From positions 1 to 43,330 of the forward strand of contig JAAUUT010000033.1 in NCBI GenBank assembly GCA_012031035.1: a DNA stretch of 43,330 nucleotides, read 5' to 3'. The translations under genes and the position numbers were made by a program. Shown here piece after piece: positions 8,201 to 16,809 of the stretch (positions within the stretch are counted from its first letter, which is position 1; each line of letters begins with the position of its first letter). Source of the DNA: Candidatus Altimarinota bacterium. Its GTDB lineage: Bacteria > Cyanobacteriota > Cyanobacteriia > Cyanobacteriales > Microcystaceae. The notes below the pieces were generated by a model that did not search any database, was not told the origin of the DNA, and saw only the letters and a list, made by a program, of their open reading frames with translations.

Positions 8201-9810
8201 ATGGCTCTATTAGATAGAGATAAATTTGACCAACAGATTCTCGAACTAGTCAACCAAGAAAGATCCAAGCAAAATCTTAGACCATTAATTCTCGTTCAAG
8301 ATTTAGATACCGCTGCGGATGGTCACTCAAATCGCATGGCAAGCGGAGATTTTTTTAGTCATTCCGATCCCGATGGTTCGAGTCTAGGGGCGCGCGTCAA
8401 CAGAACTGACTATAAATGGACGGGTTTAGGAGAAAATATTGCCGCAGGTCAAACATCTCCAGAGTCGGTTATGAATGGATGGATGAATAGTTCTGGTCAT
8501 CGTGCCAACATTCTCAGTACCAAATTTACACATATGGGCGTAGGATATTCTTACTTAGCCAATGACACCGGAAATGTTAACTATCGTCACTACTGGACTC
8601 AAGTATTCGGTACGGGAGATCCTAATCCGAAACCCTATGTAGCGCAGAACGATTGTCAACCCCAACCCCGACTCCGACTCCGACTCCGACTCCGACTCCG
8701 ACTCCAACCCCGACCCCGACCCCGACCCCAACTCCTCCAAGTGGAACAAATCTACTGAATTCAGATGAATTTGACCAAAAAATCCTCGAACTGGTCAACC
8801 AAGAAAGATCGAAGCAAAATCTTAAACCATTAATTCTTGTAGAAAAGTTAGACTCTGCCGCAGACGGTCACTCAAATCGCATGGCAAACGGAGACTTTTT
8901 CAGTCATACCGACCCCAATGGTTCGACTGTACGTATGCGAATTGATAGAAGTAACTATGAGTGGAGGACTTATGGAGAAAATATTGCTGCCGGTCAGATA
9001 ACTCCAGAATCAGTCATGAATGGGTGGATGAATAGTTCCGGTCATCGTGCCAACATTCTCAATGCAAGCTTCACGCATCTAGGCGTAGGATATTCTTACT
9101 TAGCCAATGACACCGGAAATGTTAACTATCGTCACTATTGGACTCAAGTATTTGGTGCGGGCGATCCCAATCCAGGAACTTATGTAGCGCAGACCAACTC
9201 GTCAACTCCTTCTGTCGCTTCTTCTAAAGATCTCAAAGGCACAAACGGCAACGATAATCTCATTGGGGATAACGCCAATGAAAATCTTTATGGTTACGCA
9301 GGAGACGACACTCTCAAAGGAGGAGGGGGTAATGATAATTTCTTTGCCGGTACAGAAAGCGATCGCGTTGATGGTGAGGCAGGAAACGACACTCTCTTTG
9401 GCGGTGTGGGTAAAGATACGCTGACGGGTGGAGATGGCCAAGATGTTATTTCTGGCGTTGCTGCTAACTCGCAACAAGGCTCTGGTCTACGCGAGATTGA
9501 TACGCTAGTAGGTGGTGCAAGTGCTGACACCTTCAGAGTAGGCGATCGCGATCGCGTTTACTATAATGATGGTCAAGATAATACCCGTGGAGAAGCAGAT
9601 TATGCTCTCATTCAAGACTTTAGTCAGTCTGCGGGAGATGTAATACAGCTTCGGGGAAATGCAGCGAGTTATACTTTGGGAACGGTTCCGCAAGGATTGC
9701 CCACGGGGACAGCCATTTTTCTAAAAACGTCGAGTCAAGACGAACTGATTGCAGTGGTACAAAATGCCAATAATCTTTCGCTTAGTAGCGCTTCTTTCAG
9801 TTACGTTTAA
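8201..9810 (+). CDS. tandem CAP/SCP-domain protein with RTX C-terminus, frameshifted as read near 8653
   Basis: One missing T near 8653 separates two frames (8201-8758 and 8653-9810); corrected length is 536 aa. Domain order: CAP/SCP domain 1 (about 8-150), Thr-Pro repeat linker (about 152-180), CAP domain 2 (about 187-325), then RTX-type calcium-binding nonapeptides (GGxGxDxLx forms such as GNDNLIGD, GDDTLKGGGGND, GNDTLFGG) and a C-terminal beta-rich block ending in SASFSYV. Both CAP copies keep GHSNRMA, GENIAAG, GHRANIL and HYWTQVFG motifs. There is no N-terminal signal peptide; with RTX repeats this suggests type I secretion. The two CAP copies are nearly identical over long stretches of DNA, so the duplication is recent or homogenised. 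Function is unknown; adhesion, matrix or hydrolase-like roles are known for CAP proteins elsewhere. Confidence 0.85.
8656..8738 (+). repeat. hexamer repeat coding a Thr-Pro linker
   Basis: A run of six-base units ACTCCG and variants ACCCCG/ACCCCA, about 13 copies, encoding alternating Thr-Pro between the two CAP domains. Read in the other frame, it encodes Arg-Leu and Arg-Pro repeats, which is what the frameshifted first ORF shows. Such arrays are prone to length change by slippage and to assembly error. Confidence 0.85.
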
Positions 9811-9826
9811 GCCATTCAACTAGCGG

Positions 9827-9997
9827 CTACGCAATGTGTATTACGTACACATTGCGATCGCGTTCTTTAGCGGTATAAAGTGCCCTATCAGCAGCAAAAA
9901 GCGATTCTGGGCGTAGATTTGGGCTGGGAATGAGACTGCTAATGCCGATACTAATGAATTGATGTTCGTAACAGTCGTTGTATTTTTTAAAATTCAT
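9827..9997 (-). pseudogene. remnant of a GGDEF (diguanylate cyclase) domain
   Basis: On the minus strand about 56 residues can be read that match two separate pieces of a GGDEF domain: NFKKYNDCYEHQ, the usual FKxYNDxYGHQ motif, joined directly to FISIGISSLIPS..PESLFAADRALYTAKERDRN, the C-terminal end of the domain. The roughly 75-80 residues normally between them, including the GGEEF active site, are gone, and no N-terminal part exists. It cannot make cyclic di-GMP and is a relic of a deleted gene. The recognition is by motif pattern, not alignment. Confidence 0.7.
9830..9856. terminator. hairpin downstream of the CAP-RTX gene
   Basis: Perfect 11-base arms CGCAATGTGTA (9830-9840) and TACACATTGCG (9846-9856) with a five-base loop, 20 bases after the stop codon. 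There is no U-tract, so intrinsic termination is uncertain; it may act as an mRNA 3' end stabiliser. Confidence 0.45.
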
Positions 9998-10029
9998 GCG
10001 TAAGCTATAAAATTTATTGAAATCACAAG

Positions 10030-10878
10030 ATGCCCAAAGATCTACAACCAGCAACGCTATATATCGTAGGAACGCCAATAGGAAATTTAGAAGACATAAC
10101 TTTTCGGGCAATACGAATTTTACAAACGGCAGATTTAATTGCGGCGGAAGATACTCGTCACACGGGAAAGTTATTACAACATTTTCAAATTACTACGCCA
10201 CAAATCAGCTATCACGAACACAATAAGCTCTCTCGTCAACAAGAGTTGTTAGATCGCCTCAAAAAAGGAGAAATAATCGCATTAGTGACCGATGCAGGAA
10301 TGCCTGGAATTTCCGATCCTGGTTATGAGTTAGTGAAAGCTTGTATCGAAGCAAGTATTACGGTGATTCCTATACCTGGCGTAACCGCAGCAGTGACGGC
10401 ATTAGCAGCATCGGGATTGCCTAGCGATCGCTTTGTTTTTGAAGGATTTATCGCAGTAAAAGCCAAAGAAAGACGCGATCGCCTCAATTCTCTCAAATAT
10501 GAAACTCGTACTTTAATATTCTATGAAGCCCCCCATCGCTTGCTCGAAACTCTTAGCGATTTAGCCAGCATTTTAGGGGAAAATAGACAAATTGTATTAG
10601 CACGAGAGTTAACTAAGGTACATGAAGAGTTTTGGCGAGGAACCCTTGAAGATGCGATCGCACTTTATACAACACGCACGCCAAAAGGAGAGTTTACCCT
10701 GGTCGTGGCGGGAACATCAAACGAAGAAAACCTGGTTTTATCGCCTGAAGAATTGAAAATCGAACTCAAACAACTAATCGAACAAGGAATGACGCGATCG
10801 CAAGCTAGTCGTCAATTAGCCCAACTTACCAATATCCCTCGCCGTCAAATTTATCAATTAGCGACAGAAGAAGAATAA
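10030..10878 (+). CDS. rsmI: 16S rRNA (cytidine-1402-2'-O)-methyltransferase
   Basis: Encodes 282 aa, a normal length. RsmI uses S-adenosylmethionine to 2'-O-methylate C1402 of 16S rRNA in the decoding centre. Signatures: N-terminal LYIVGTPIGNLEDITFRA, AAEDTRHTGKLL, and LVTDAGMPGISDPGYELV, followed by IPGVTAAVTALAASGLPSDRF, all characteristic of the tetrapyrrole-methylase-fold RsmI family; the C-terminal small helical domain ends NIPRRQIYQLA. The stop codon abuts the ATG of the acyltransferase gene with no gap, so the two are almost certainly translated from one mRNA. Confidence 0.97.
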   Translation: MPKDLQPATLYIVGTPIGNLEDITFRAIRILQTADLIAAEDTRHTGKLLQHFQITTPQISYHEHNKLSRQQELLDRLKKGEIIALVTDAGMPGISDPGYELVKACIEASITVIPIPGVTAAVTALAASGLPSDRFVFEGFIAVKAKERRDRLNSLKYETRTLIFYEAPHRLLETLSDLASILGENRQIVLARELTKVHEEFWRGTLEDAIALYTTRTPKGEFTLVVAGTSNEENLVLSPEELKIELKQLIEQGMTRSQASRQLAQLTNIPRRQIYQLATEEE

Positions 10879-11522
10879 ATGATGGTACGCAGAGAACGAG
10901 AACCCGTTATTAACTTAGTGTTGTATAACTTATTCAATGGATTGGTCATCGTCCCCACGTTGCACTTCTATTTTCGAGGTCGCACTTATGGATCGGACAA
11001 CGTACCGCTAACAGGTGCATTTGTGGCAGTCTGCAACCACGGTAGCTATTTCGATCCGCCTATTTTATCGAGTTGCTTGCGCCGTCCGGTGGCATATATG
11101 GCAAAAGAAGAGTTATTTGACATTCCTATCTTCAAGCAAGCGATTACACTATACGGGGCTTATCCCGTCAAACGAGCGACAGGCGATCGCGGTGCGATTC
11201 GGGCAGCTTTAATCGCCATAGAACAAGGTTGGGTAACAGGGATTTTTCTGACAGGAACTCGTACTCCTGACGGTCGTATTAGCGACCCAAAATTGGGGGC
11301 TGCGATGATTGCTGCTAAGGCACAAGTTCCCCTTTTACCCGTTAGTTTATGGGGGACGGAGAAATTTTAGGGAAAGGTAATCCTTTCCCTAATCCCGTTC
11401 CCGTTACAGTCAGAATTGGGGAGATAATCGCTCCCCCAGCCTCGACTAAACGAGAAGAATTACAACGAGTTACAGATAAGTGTGCCGATATTATTAATGC
11501 GATGCACGATTTGGGACGCTAG
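10879..11522 (+). CDS. 1-acyl-glycerol-3-phosphate acyltransferase family protein (PlsC-like), frameshifted as read near 11364
   Basis: A missing A in the A-run at 11362-11364 creates an early stop at 11370. With one A added, the frame continues to the TAG at 11522, giving 214 aa, normal for PlsC-type enzymes. Conserved blocks: the catalytic NHGSYFD (NHx4D), an AYMAKEELFDIPIF segment, and LTGTRTPDGRI in place of the usual FPEGTRS phosphate-binding block. The restored tail (GKGNPFPNPVPVTVRIGE) matches the family's C-terminal strand. The reaction would be acylation of lysophosphatidic acid in membrane lipid synthesis; the weaker EGTR block leaves the acceptor uncertain. It begins immediately after the rsmI stop. 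Confidence 0.87.
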
Positions 11523-11530
11523 TTTTTCAA

Positions 11531-11558
11531 ATTATGAATTATGAATTATGAATTATGA
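11531..11558. repeat. short tandem repeat, unit ATTATGA, four copies
   Basis: Four perfect copies of a seven-base unit just after the acyltransferase stop. Heptamer repeats of this kind are widely dispersed in cyanobacterial intergenic regions. Confidence 0.85.
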
Positions 11559-11629
11559 AAATCGATTAAATGAAGTTAATTCTTATCGAGAGACGATCGT
11601 AGGTTTGAACTCAAACAGATATTTTTAGA

Positions 11630-11682
11630 GGGCGCACGCCATGCGCCCCTACTGGTGTAGAGACGCGATATATCGCGTCTCT
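11630..11682. repeat. two adjacent palindromes after the aminotransferase gene
   Basis: First element: GGGCGCA (11630-11636) and TGCGCCC (11642-11648), a GC-rich hairpin with a five-base loop. Second: a perfect 24-base palindrome at 11659-11682 whose half is AGAGACGCGATA. On the minus strand they begin a few bases after the aminotransferase stop codon and may end its transcript; the combination also looks like a mobile or dispersed repeat unit. Confidence 0.7.
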
Positions 11683-11685
11683 GAT

Positions 11686-12849
11686 TTAAAGCGATCGCAC
11701 GAATTTATCGAGTCTATCCAATCCTGTTTCGATAGTGGTCATGTCGGTTGCGTAGGAAAGACGGATACATTGGTCGGCCCCGAAAGCTACACCAGGAACG
11801 GCGGCAACATTTTGCTTTTCTAATAATTCTTTACAAAAGTCGATAGAAGTCATTCCCGTTTTACTGATGTCGATAAATACATAAAATGCGCCATCGGGTT
11901 TAGGACAGCTTAGATTCGGAATGGTACTGATACGTTCTAAGATAAATTTTCTCCGTCCAATGAAAGCATCAAGCATTTGTTGGACGAAATCTTGCGAGTT
12001 TTCTAAAGCTGCGATCGCGCCATACTGAGCAAAGGTACAAACATTTGAAGTAGCATGACTTTGAATGGTAATAGTCGCCTTAATCAGTTCGAGCGGCCCT
12101 GCTAAATAACCGACGCGCCAGCCTGTCATAGAATAGGCTTTGGCAAAACCATTGCTAATAATCGTTCGTTTAAACGCTTCTTCGCTGACTGCGCCAATAC
12201 TTAAATGTTCGGCTCCATCATAAAGAATTTTTTCGTAAATTTCGTCAGAAACAACTAAAATATCGCTTTCTATAACCACCTCAGCCAAGGCACGAATTTC
12301 ATCGGGACTATATACCATTCCCGTTGGGTTGGAGGGGGAATTGAGGACAAATAATTTTGTTTGAGGGGTAATCGTTTGACGGAGTTGGTCGGGGGTTATC
12401 TTATAGCCGCTTGCTTGGGTAGTATTGACAATTACTGGCGTACCGCCTGCTATCTTAACCATTTCTGGATAGCTTAACCAAAAGGGAGCCGGAATAATGA
12501 CTTCATCCCCAGGTTCGATTAAGGCAAGCATAAGGTTGAATAAAGAATGTTTGCCGCCATTAGTGACAATAATATTTTCGCGTTGATAATTTAAGTGATT
12601 GTCATTTTGTAATTTTTTGGCGATCGCATCTCTGAGTTTGGGTTCTCCCGCCGCCGGGCCATAGCGAGTTTTTCCTTGGTCTAGAGCTAGTTTAGCTGCG
12701 TCTTTTACGTGTTGTGGCGTATCAAAATCTGGCTCTCCCGCGCTAAAACTACAGACATCGATCCCCTCGGCTTTCATGGCTTTGGCTTTAGAATCGATCG
12801 CTAATGTTAGAGATGGCGTTACTTGACCGACTCGCGATGCTAGCTTCAT
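11686..12849 (-). CDS. aspC: aspartate (or aspartate/prephenate) aminotransferase, class Ib
   Basis: Encodes 387 aa, normal length. It is a PLP-dependent fold-type I enzyme that transfers the amino group between aspartate and 2-oxoglutarate; class Ib members in cyanobacteria may also make arogenate from prephenate. Seen: [10 protein letters not shown] near residue 36, [21 protein letters not shown] around 170, the PLP-phosphate aspartate in VVSDEIYE, the Schiff-base Lys237 in [17 protein letters not shown], and the substrate Arg in CIRLSYA. A strong ribosome binding site (GGGGAGG) precedes ATG 12849. Two palindromes follow the stop. No same-strand partner is adjacent. Confidence 0.93.
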   Translation of the reverse strand: MKLASRVGQVTPSLTLAIDSKAKAMKAEGIDVCSFSAGEPDFDTPQHVKDAAKLALDQGKTRYGPAAGEPKLRDAIAKKLQNDNHLNYQRENIIVTNGGKHSLFNLMLALIEPGDEVIIPAPFWLSYPEMVKIAGGTPVIVNTTQASGYKITPDQLRQTITPQTKLFVLNSPSNPTGMVYSPDEIRALAEVVIESDILVVSDEIYEKILYDGAEHLSIGAVSEEAFKRTIISNGFAKAYSMTGWRVGYLAGPLELIKATITIQSHATSNVCTFAQYGAIAALENSQDFVQQMLDAFIGRRKFILERISTIPNLSCPKPDGAFYVFIDISKTGMTSIDFCKELLEKQNVAAVPGVAFGADQCIRLSYATDMTTIETGLDRLDKFVRSL

Positions 12850-13124
12850 GATTTTCCTCCCCTGATGTTTTACAAACCCAAAATCTAGAGTGTATCTGGG
12901 TATTGTCGCATTGTCTTTATGGGGAATAGCTGTATATTTATACTTTTCTTAAACTACTGTTATTAAAAAGTGTTATTTGAAACTAAAAGTCGATACAGAC
13001 GCGACGGGACGTACAAGATTTAAGAAAACGTCTGTACCGAAGTACGAAGTATAAGACAAGACAGACCAGGAAGACAATATACATAAGTCTTATTCTCTAT
13101 TGCCTATTCTTTACTGATAATTGA

Positions 13125-13307
13125 TTAAACCTGTGGTTCTGTGCGTTTTGTGGGGACTTCGGGAGCGTGTTGAATTTGTTTGAAGGAATAGCCTTGTTTT
13201 TCGATCTGTTCGATAAAGCGATCGCGATCGTTTTCTTCTGGCAATTGAGTTATCGATTCTTCTTGTCCAGATTTTCTGATTTTTTTTAGTTTTGCTTGTT
13301 TTCCCAT
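13125..13307 (-). CDS. small basic protein, function unknown
   Basis: Encodes 60 aa, highly charged (MGKQAKLKKIRKSGQEES at the start; a possible helix FIEQIEKQGYSFKQIQ in the middle). There is no signal peptide or known motif. The basic N-terminus could bind nucleic acid, but this is speculation. It lies 19 bases downstream of the alpha/beta hydrolase gene on the same strand and may share its transcript. Confidence 0.6.
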   Translation of the reverse strand: MGKQAKLKKIRKSGQEESITQLPEENDRDRFIEQIEKQGYSFKQIQHAPEVPTKRTEPQV

Positions 13308-13326
13308 AATTTTTTGGTTAATTTAC

Positions 13327-14202
13327 TTAACTTTCATTTTCTAAAAATTCTCGCATATATTGATTAACTAATTGTGGCTGTTCTTGTTGTACCCAATGAC
13401 TGCAATTGGAAATGTATTTAATTGTTAAATTTCTAACATATTTTACGGTTTCATAAGTCAGTTCTTTGCTCAAAGCCGCATCATTTTCTCCCCATATCAT
13501 CAAGGTTGGAATTTCTAATTCTTCTATTTCATTTCTAGAATCTTGCAATAAGCCTTGGAAAATATTGCGATAATAATTTACCATCGCTGTCAAAGCACCC
13601 CGTTTAGCGGCTGCATCTTTGTAAGCTTCTATATCGGCTTGGTTAAAAGTGTTTTTATCAATTGCCATCCCTTGCAAAGCTTCCGCAATAAATTGATAAT
13701 CGTTCGCCTGTAGCGACCACTCTGGGAAAAAAGGGAGTTGAAAGAAAAAGATATACCAACTTTTAAGTAATTGTTGAGGCATTCGCAATCCTTCTATTAA
13801 TTTAGCGGGATGAGGAATATTTAACACGATTAATCGCTCGACCATTTGAGGATAATTGTAGGCAAAATTCCACGCGATCGCGCCTCCCCAATCGTGTCCG
13901 ACTAAGATACAATTTTCATATCCTAATCCTGTAATAACGCCTTCTATATCTTGGCGTAATTCTTTAATATTATAAGCTTCTAATGCTTGAGGTTTATCGC
14001 TTTCGTTATATCCTCGTAAATCAAGCGCGACAACTTTGTAATCTTTAGCAAATTCAGGAATTTGATGTCGCCAAGAATACCAAAATTCAGGAAACCCGTG
14101 CAGCATTAACATTAATTTTCCTTCGCCTTGGGTGACATAATGAAGTTGGATTCCATTACTCATAATGAAATCATGCTGCCAAGAACTGTTGAGTACAGAC
14201 AT
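13327..14202 (-). CDS. alpha/beta hydrolase, epoxide hydrolase-like
   Basis: Encodes 291 aa from ATG 14202, with CAGGAA upstream. It has the alpha/beta hydrolase fold: oxyanion-hole motif LHGFPEFWYSWR, nucleophile elbow VGHDWGGAIAW with Asp rather than Ser, and catalytic His in NCSHWVQQEQP; the acid is probably in IWGENDAAL. An Asp nucleophile with HGFPE is typical of soluble epoxide hydrolases and haloalkane dehalogenases. The WGG after the nucleophile and the Tyr-rich cap (RNIFQGL, SWYIFFFQLPFFPEW) fit epoxide hydrolases better. The substrate cannot be read from the sequence. No signal peptide, so it is cytoplasmic. Confidence 0.88.
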   Translation of the reverse strand: MSVLNSSWQHDFIMSNGIQLHYVTQGEGKLMLMLHGFPEFWYSWRHQIPEFAKDYKVVALDLRGYNESDKPQALEAYNIKELRQDIEGVITGLGYENCILVGHDWGGAIAWNFAYNYPQMVERLIVLNIPHPAKLIEGLRMPQQLLKSWYIFFFQLPFFPEWSLQANDYQFIAEALQGMAIDKNTFNQADIEAYKDAAAKRGALTAMVNYYRNIFQGLLQDSRNEIEELEIPTLMIWGENDAALSKELTYETVKYVRNLTIKYISNCSHWVQQEQPQLVNQYMREFLENES

Positions 14203-14474
14203 CAAAAAGAATTCCTGATTATTTAACCTTTTATTTACTTAGAGTAACAATAATAAATCGGTTTTGCTGTCAAAAATATTAATTATTATTGAAGTAGAGC
14301 GATCGCCACATAACAATTCTCTAAGTATTCGTTAACCTTAAAAATATAACCTTTTCCTTTTATATAATTTAATTTTTTTCAAGTAGCAGTATTTGATTTT
14401 GCGATCGCACGAGCGGGTTGTGCCGTTCCTCATTGGTTAAGCAAAACCTAAAGCAAAGATTCTCTTCTCGTCCT

Positions 14475-15311
14475 TCATCGCCTACCACGAAGCATAAAGT
14501 CCCAACAATTAGCTTTGTTGGCGTACTTAGCGCGATCGCGATTTTTGACAAATTTATCTGCAACGCGCAAAATTTGTCCAGCTAGAATAGCGGCCCCAAA
14601 ACCATTATCGATATTAACCACCCCAATACCCGCCGCACAGGAATTGAGCATCGTCAACAAAGGCGCAATTCCTCCAAAACTCGCACCATATCCCACACTA
14701 GTTGGAACTGCAACTATCGGACACTCTGCCATCCCTGCAACGACGCTAGGAAGTGCCCCTTCCATCCCAGCTACTACAATTAAAACGTCAGCCTCATCAA
14801 TAACCTGACGATGACTTAACAATCGATGAATTCCTGCTACTCCTACATCCCACAAACGCTTGACTTGAAACCCGCACAATTGTGCTGTTACAGCCGCTTC
14901 TTCTGCAACGGGGAAATCTGCCGTTCCCGCCGTAATAATTGAAATTACCCCGGCATATTTAATTAAGGGTTCTGCTGTCTTGAGGGCACAAATGCGAGCA
15001 ACTGGGTAATAAATTAAACCTGGGATTTGTTCTTCAAGGAGTTCTGCAACAGCAGGTTCGATACGGGTAGCCATCACAACAGGAGTCTCTCGACTCATCA
15101 CCTTCATAATCTGAGCGATTTGCTCAGGTGTTTTTCCTGGTCCCCAAATAACTTCGGGAAAACCCGTTCTTAATTGCCGATGGCGATCGATTTTCGCAAA
15201 ATCTTCAACTGGCTCAAAACTCAAATTTTTGAGCTTTTCTAAAGCATTTTCTGGGCTGATACTGCCTTTAGCAACGGATTCTAATAAAAATTGTAGGGCT
15301 TCGGGTTGCAT
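14475..15311 (-). CDS. larB: LarB, nickel-pincer cofactor biosynthesis carboxylase/hydrolase
   Basis: Encodes 278 aa. LarB carboxylates and hydrolyses nicotinic acid adenine dinucleotide in the first step of making the nickel-pincer nucleotide cofactor of lactate racemase. The C-terminal half has the AIR-carboxylase (PurE-like) fold: ITAGTADFPVAEEAAVTAQ, DVGVAGIHRLL, VVAGMEGALPSVVAG, PTSVGYGASFGGIAPLLTMLNSC, and NIDNGFGAAI. The N-terminal helical segment carries the RTGFPEVIWGPGKTPEQI block characteristic of LarB. No larC, larE or larA is in the window, so its partners must be elsewhere or absent. It lies 141 bases downstream of lepB, separated by a large hairpin. Confidence 0.9.
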   Translation of the reverse strand: MQPEALQFLLESVAKGSISPENALEKLKNLSFEPVEDFAKIDRHRQLRTGFPEVIWGPGKTPEQIAQIMKVMSRETPVVMATRIEPAVAELLEEQIPGLIYYPVARICALKTAEPLIKYAGVISIITAGTADFPVAEEAAVTAQLCGFQVKRLWDVGVAGIHRLLSHRQVIDEADVLIVVAGMEGALPSVVAGMAECPIVAVPTSVGYGASFGGIAPLLTMLNSCAAGIGVVNIDNGFGAAILAGQILRVADKFVKNRDRAKYANKANCWDFMLRGRR

Positions 15312-15397
15312 TCAGCGATTGTGGGTTGAAGAGTGGGTGAAACAGGAAACTTTTTCGGCGATCGATGACCAATTATCACGAATAATTGTTGATAGAT

Positions 15398-15439
15398 GGG
15401 AAGTAAGAATGATGAATTTATTTATCATTCTTACTTCCC
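15398..15439. repeat. perfect 16-base inverted repeat between lepB and larB
   Basis: Arms GGGAAGTAAGAATGAT (15398-15413) and ATCATTCTTACTTCCC (15424-15439), loop of ten bases; imperfect pairing continues outward. It starts about 13 bases after the lepB stop on the minus strand. No U-tract follows on either strand, so it may be a transcript 3' end, an attenuator ahead of larB, or a mobile repeat. Confidence 0.75.
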
Positions 15440-15452
15440 TGATCAATTATCA

Positions 15453-16520
15453 TTAATAACTGATTACTGTTAGAAGCGATCGCACTCTTTTGGGAGGCCA
15501 ATAAATTTTATAAGCTTTTCCAAACAGATATTCTTTGGGTAAAAATCCCCACAAATGGGAATCAAAGCTGTCATTGCGATTGTCGCCCAAAACGAAATAA
15601 GAATCGACTGGTACAGTCTGCGGCCCCCATCGGTACTCAGGAGGCTCAGCAATATAATTTTCCTTTAAAGGTCGGTCGTTAATATAAACAATACCATTTT
15701 CGATGCGAACTGTTTGTCCTGGTGTCGCAATCAGTCGTTTGACGTAATAAACATTATCTTGGTTGGCGGACTCTTCATCGAGTGCCTTAAGTTTTTCAGA
15801 AGGTTTGAAGACAACAATGTTTCCCGCTTTTGGTAACTCGTTTTCTAAGGGATTGACAAAAATGCGATCGCCTTTCTGTAAAGTAGGTATCATAGATTGG
15901 CTGGGAATGAGAAACATTCGTTGGTTTAGCCAGGGAGGAATCTGACTCCAAATAGTTCCCCAACAAAAAAGCAACCCTGCCATTACTGCAACTAGGGAAC
16001 GATAAAAAGGGTTTTTTTTCTCCTGTGGAAAGGTAATATAAGCGTGATAAGTAGAAATAGCCTTTAATAGCGGTGGAATAATCAGGAGTGGGGCAAAAAA
16101 ATCGTCGAGTTTAAGCAAAAATAGCGTAGCGCTTAAAAATAATAGACCAGAAACGGCTTGGTCGGTGTATAACTGTCCTAATCCAGGTAAGACGCGAGAA
16201 ACACAGACGGCAAACCAAGGATTTTTTTGCTTGCGAGGGATTTTTTCTAGAGTAGGATTGCCTTGTTGAAAATAAACGCTCAGATGAGCGTCTAAAATAT
16301 TGATTGCATAAAAAATTGCGGCGATCGCGAGTTCGATTAATCCAATTACTGTATTTCCATCAGGCGCGAAGATCGACCACAGGGCGATCGCGAGTAATAC
16401 TATTTGAGTCACTAAAAATATTATTCCCGCGATCGGTTTGCCAGCATAGCACTGCCCTAACCCTGGGAAAAACATAGAAAAGTTAACAGCTAACCAAGGA
16501 TCTTTGTTGCTAGTCTTCAC
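15453..16520 (-). CDS. lepB: signal peptidase I with a duplicated N-terminal membrane region
   Basis: Encodes 355 aa, beginning with GTG; ordinary bacterial-type LepB in cyanobacteria is about 190-220 aa. The C-terminal half is a standard S26 signal peptidase: catalytic Ser209 in IPSQSMIPTL, general-base Lys261 in YYVKRLIATPG, and GDNRNDSFDSHLWG. It removes signal peptides on the outer face of the cytoplasmic membrane. The N-terminal about 165 residues hold an internal duplication: KDPWLAVNFSMFFPGLGQCY (about 6-25) and KNPWFAVCVSRVLPGLGQLY (about 99-118), each followed by hydrophobic segments, and a third shorter KNPFYRSL before the catalytic domain. This extension is unusual and its role is unknown. 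Confidence 0.92.
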   Translation of the reverse strand: MKTSNKDPWLAVNFSMFFPGLGQCYAGKPIAGIIFLVTQIVLLAIALWSIFAPDGNTVIGLIELAIAAIFYAINILDAHLSVYFQQGNPTLEKIPRKQKNPWFAVCVSRVLPGLGQLYTDQAVSGLLFLSATLFLLKLDDFFAPLLIIPPLLKAISTYHAYITFPQEKKNPFYRSLVAVMAGLLFCWGTIWSQIPPWLNQRMFLIPSQSMIPTLQKGDRIFVNPLENELPKAGNIVVFKPSEKLKALDEESANQDNVYYVKRLIATPGQTVRIENGIVYINDRPLKENYIAEPPEYRWGPQTVPVDSYFVLGDNRNDSFDSHLWGFLPKEYLFGKAYKIYWPPKRVRSLLTVISY

Positions 16521-16809
16521 TCTCGGCTCGATTTGATCTCTAATTTTAAAATAGTCGGACTAATACTGATGCTATCCGCTTGCTACCCCAAATGCCTAGT
16601 ACCAAAAGGTTAATCTCGTCGAGCTTTATCAAAAAATTACAATCCCCTTTATCTTGTCTTTTAAAAAAGATTTCTTATATGTGTCCCTAGATAGAAGATT
16701 CGATTTATGTAGCTCTATACAATCCTTCTTATCATTAGCAAAAGTTGTCATTGATACAATCTTTGCTTTGCATTTGGAAACAATTTAAGTTTAAAAAAGG
16801 AGTTTTTGT

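Noticed and set aside
8656..8738. Direct repeats as a possible CRISPR or satellite array
   Set aside because: Units are six bases, contiguous and in-frame coding; no spacers.
9202..9693. Three minus-strand frames of 62-91 codons opposite the RTX region
   Set aside because: They mirror the repetitive RTX coding sequence and carry no independent signals.
12975..13035. Inverted repeat TACAGACG/CGTCTGTA between the aminotransferase and small basic-protein genes
   Set aside because: Only eight pairs with a loop of nearly 30 bases; too weak to call.
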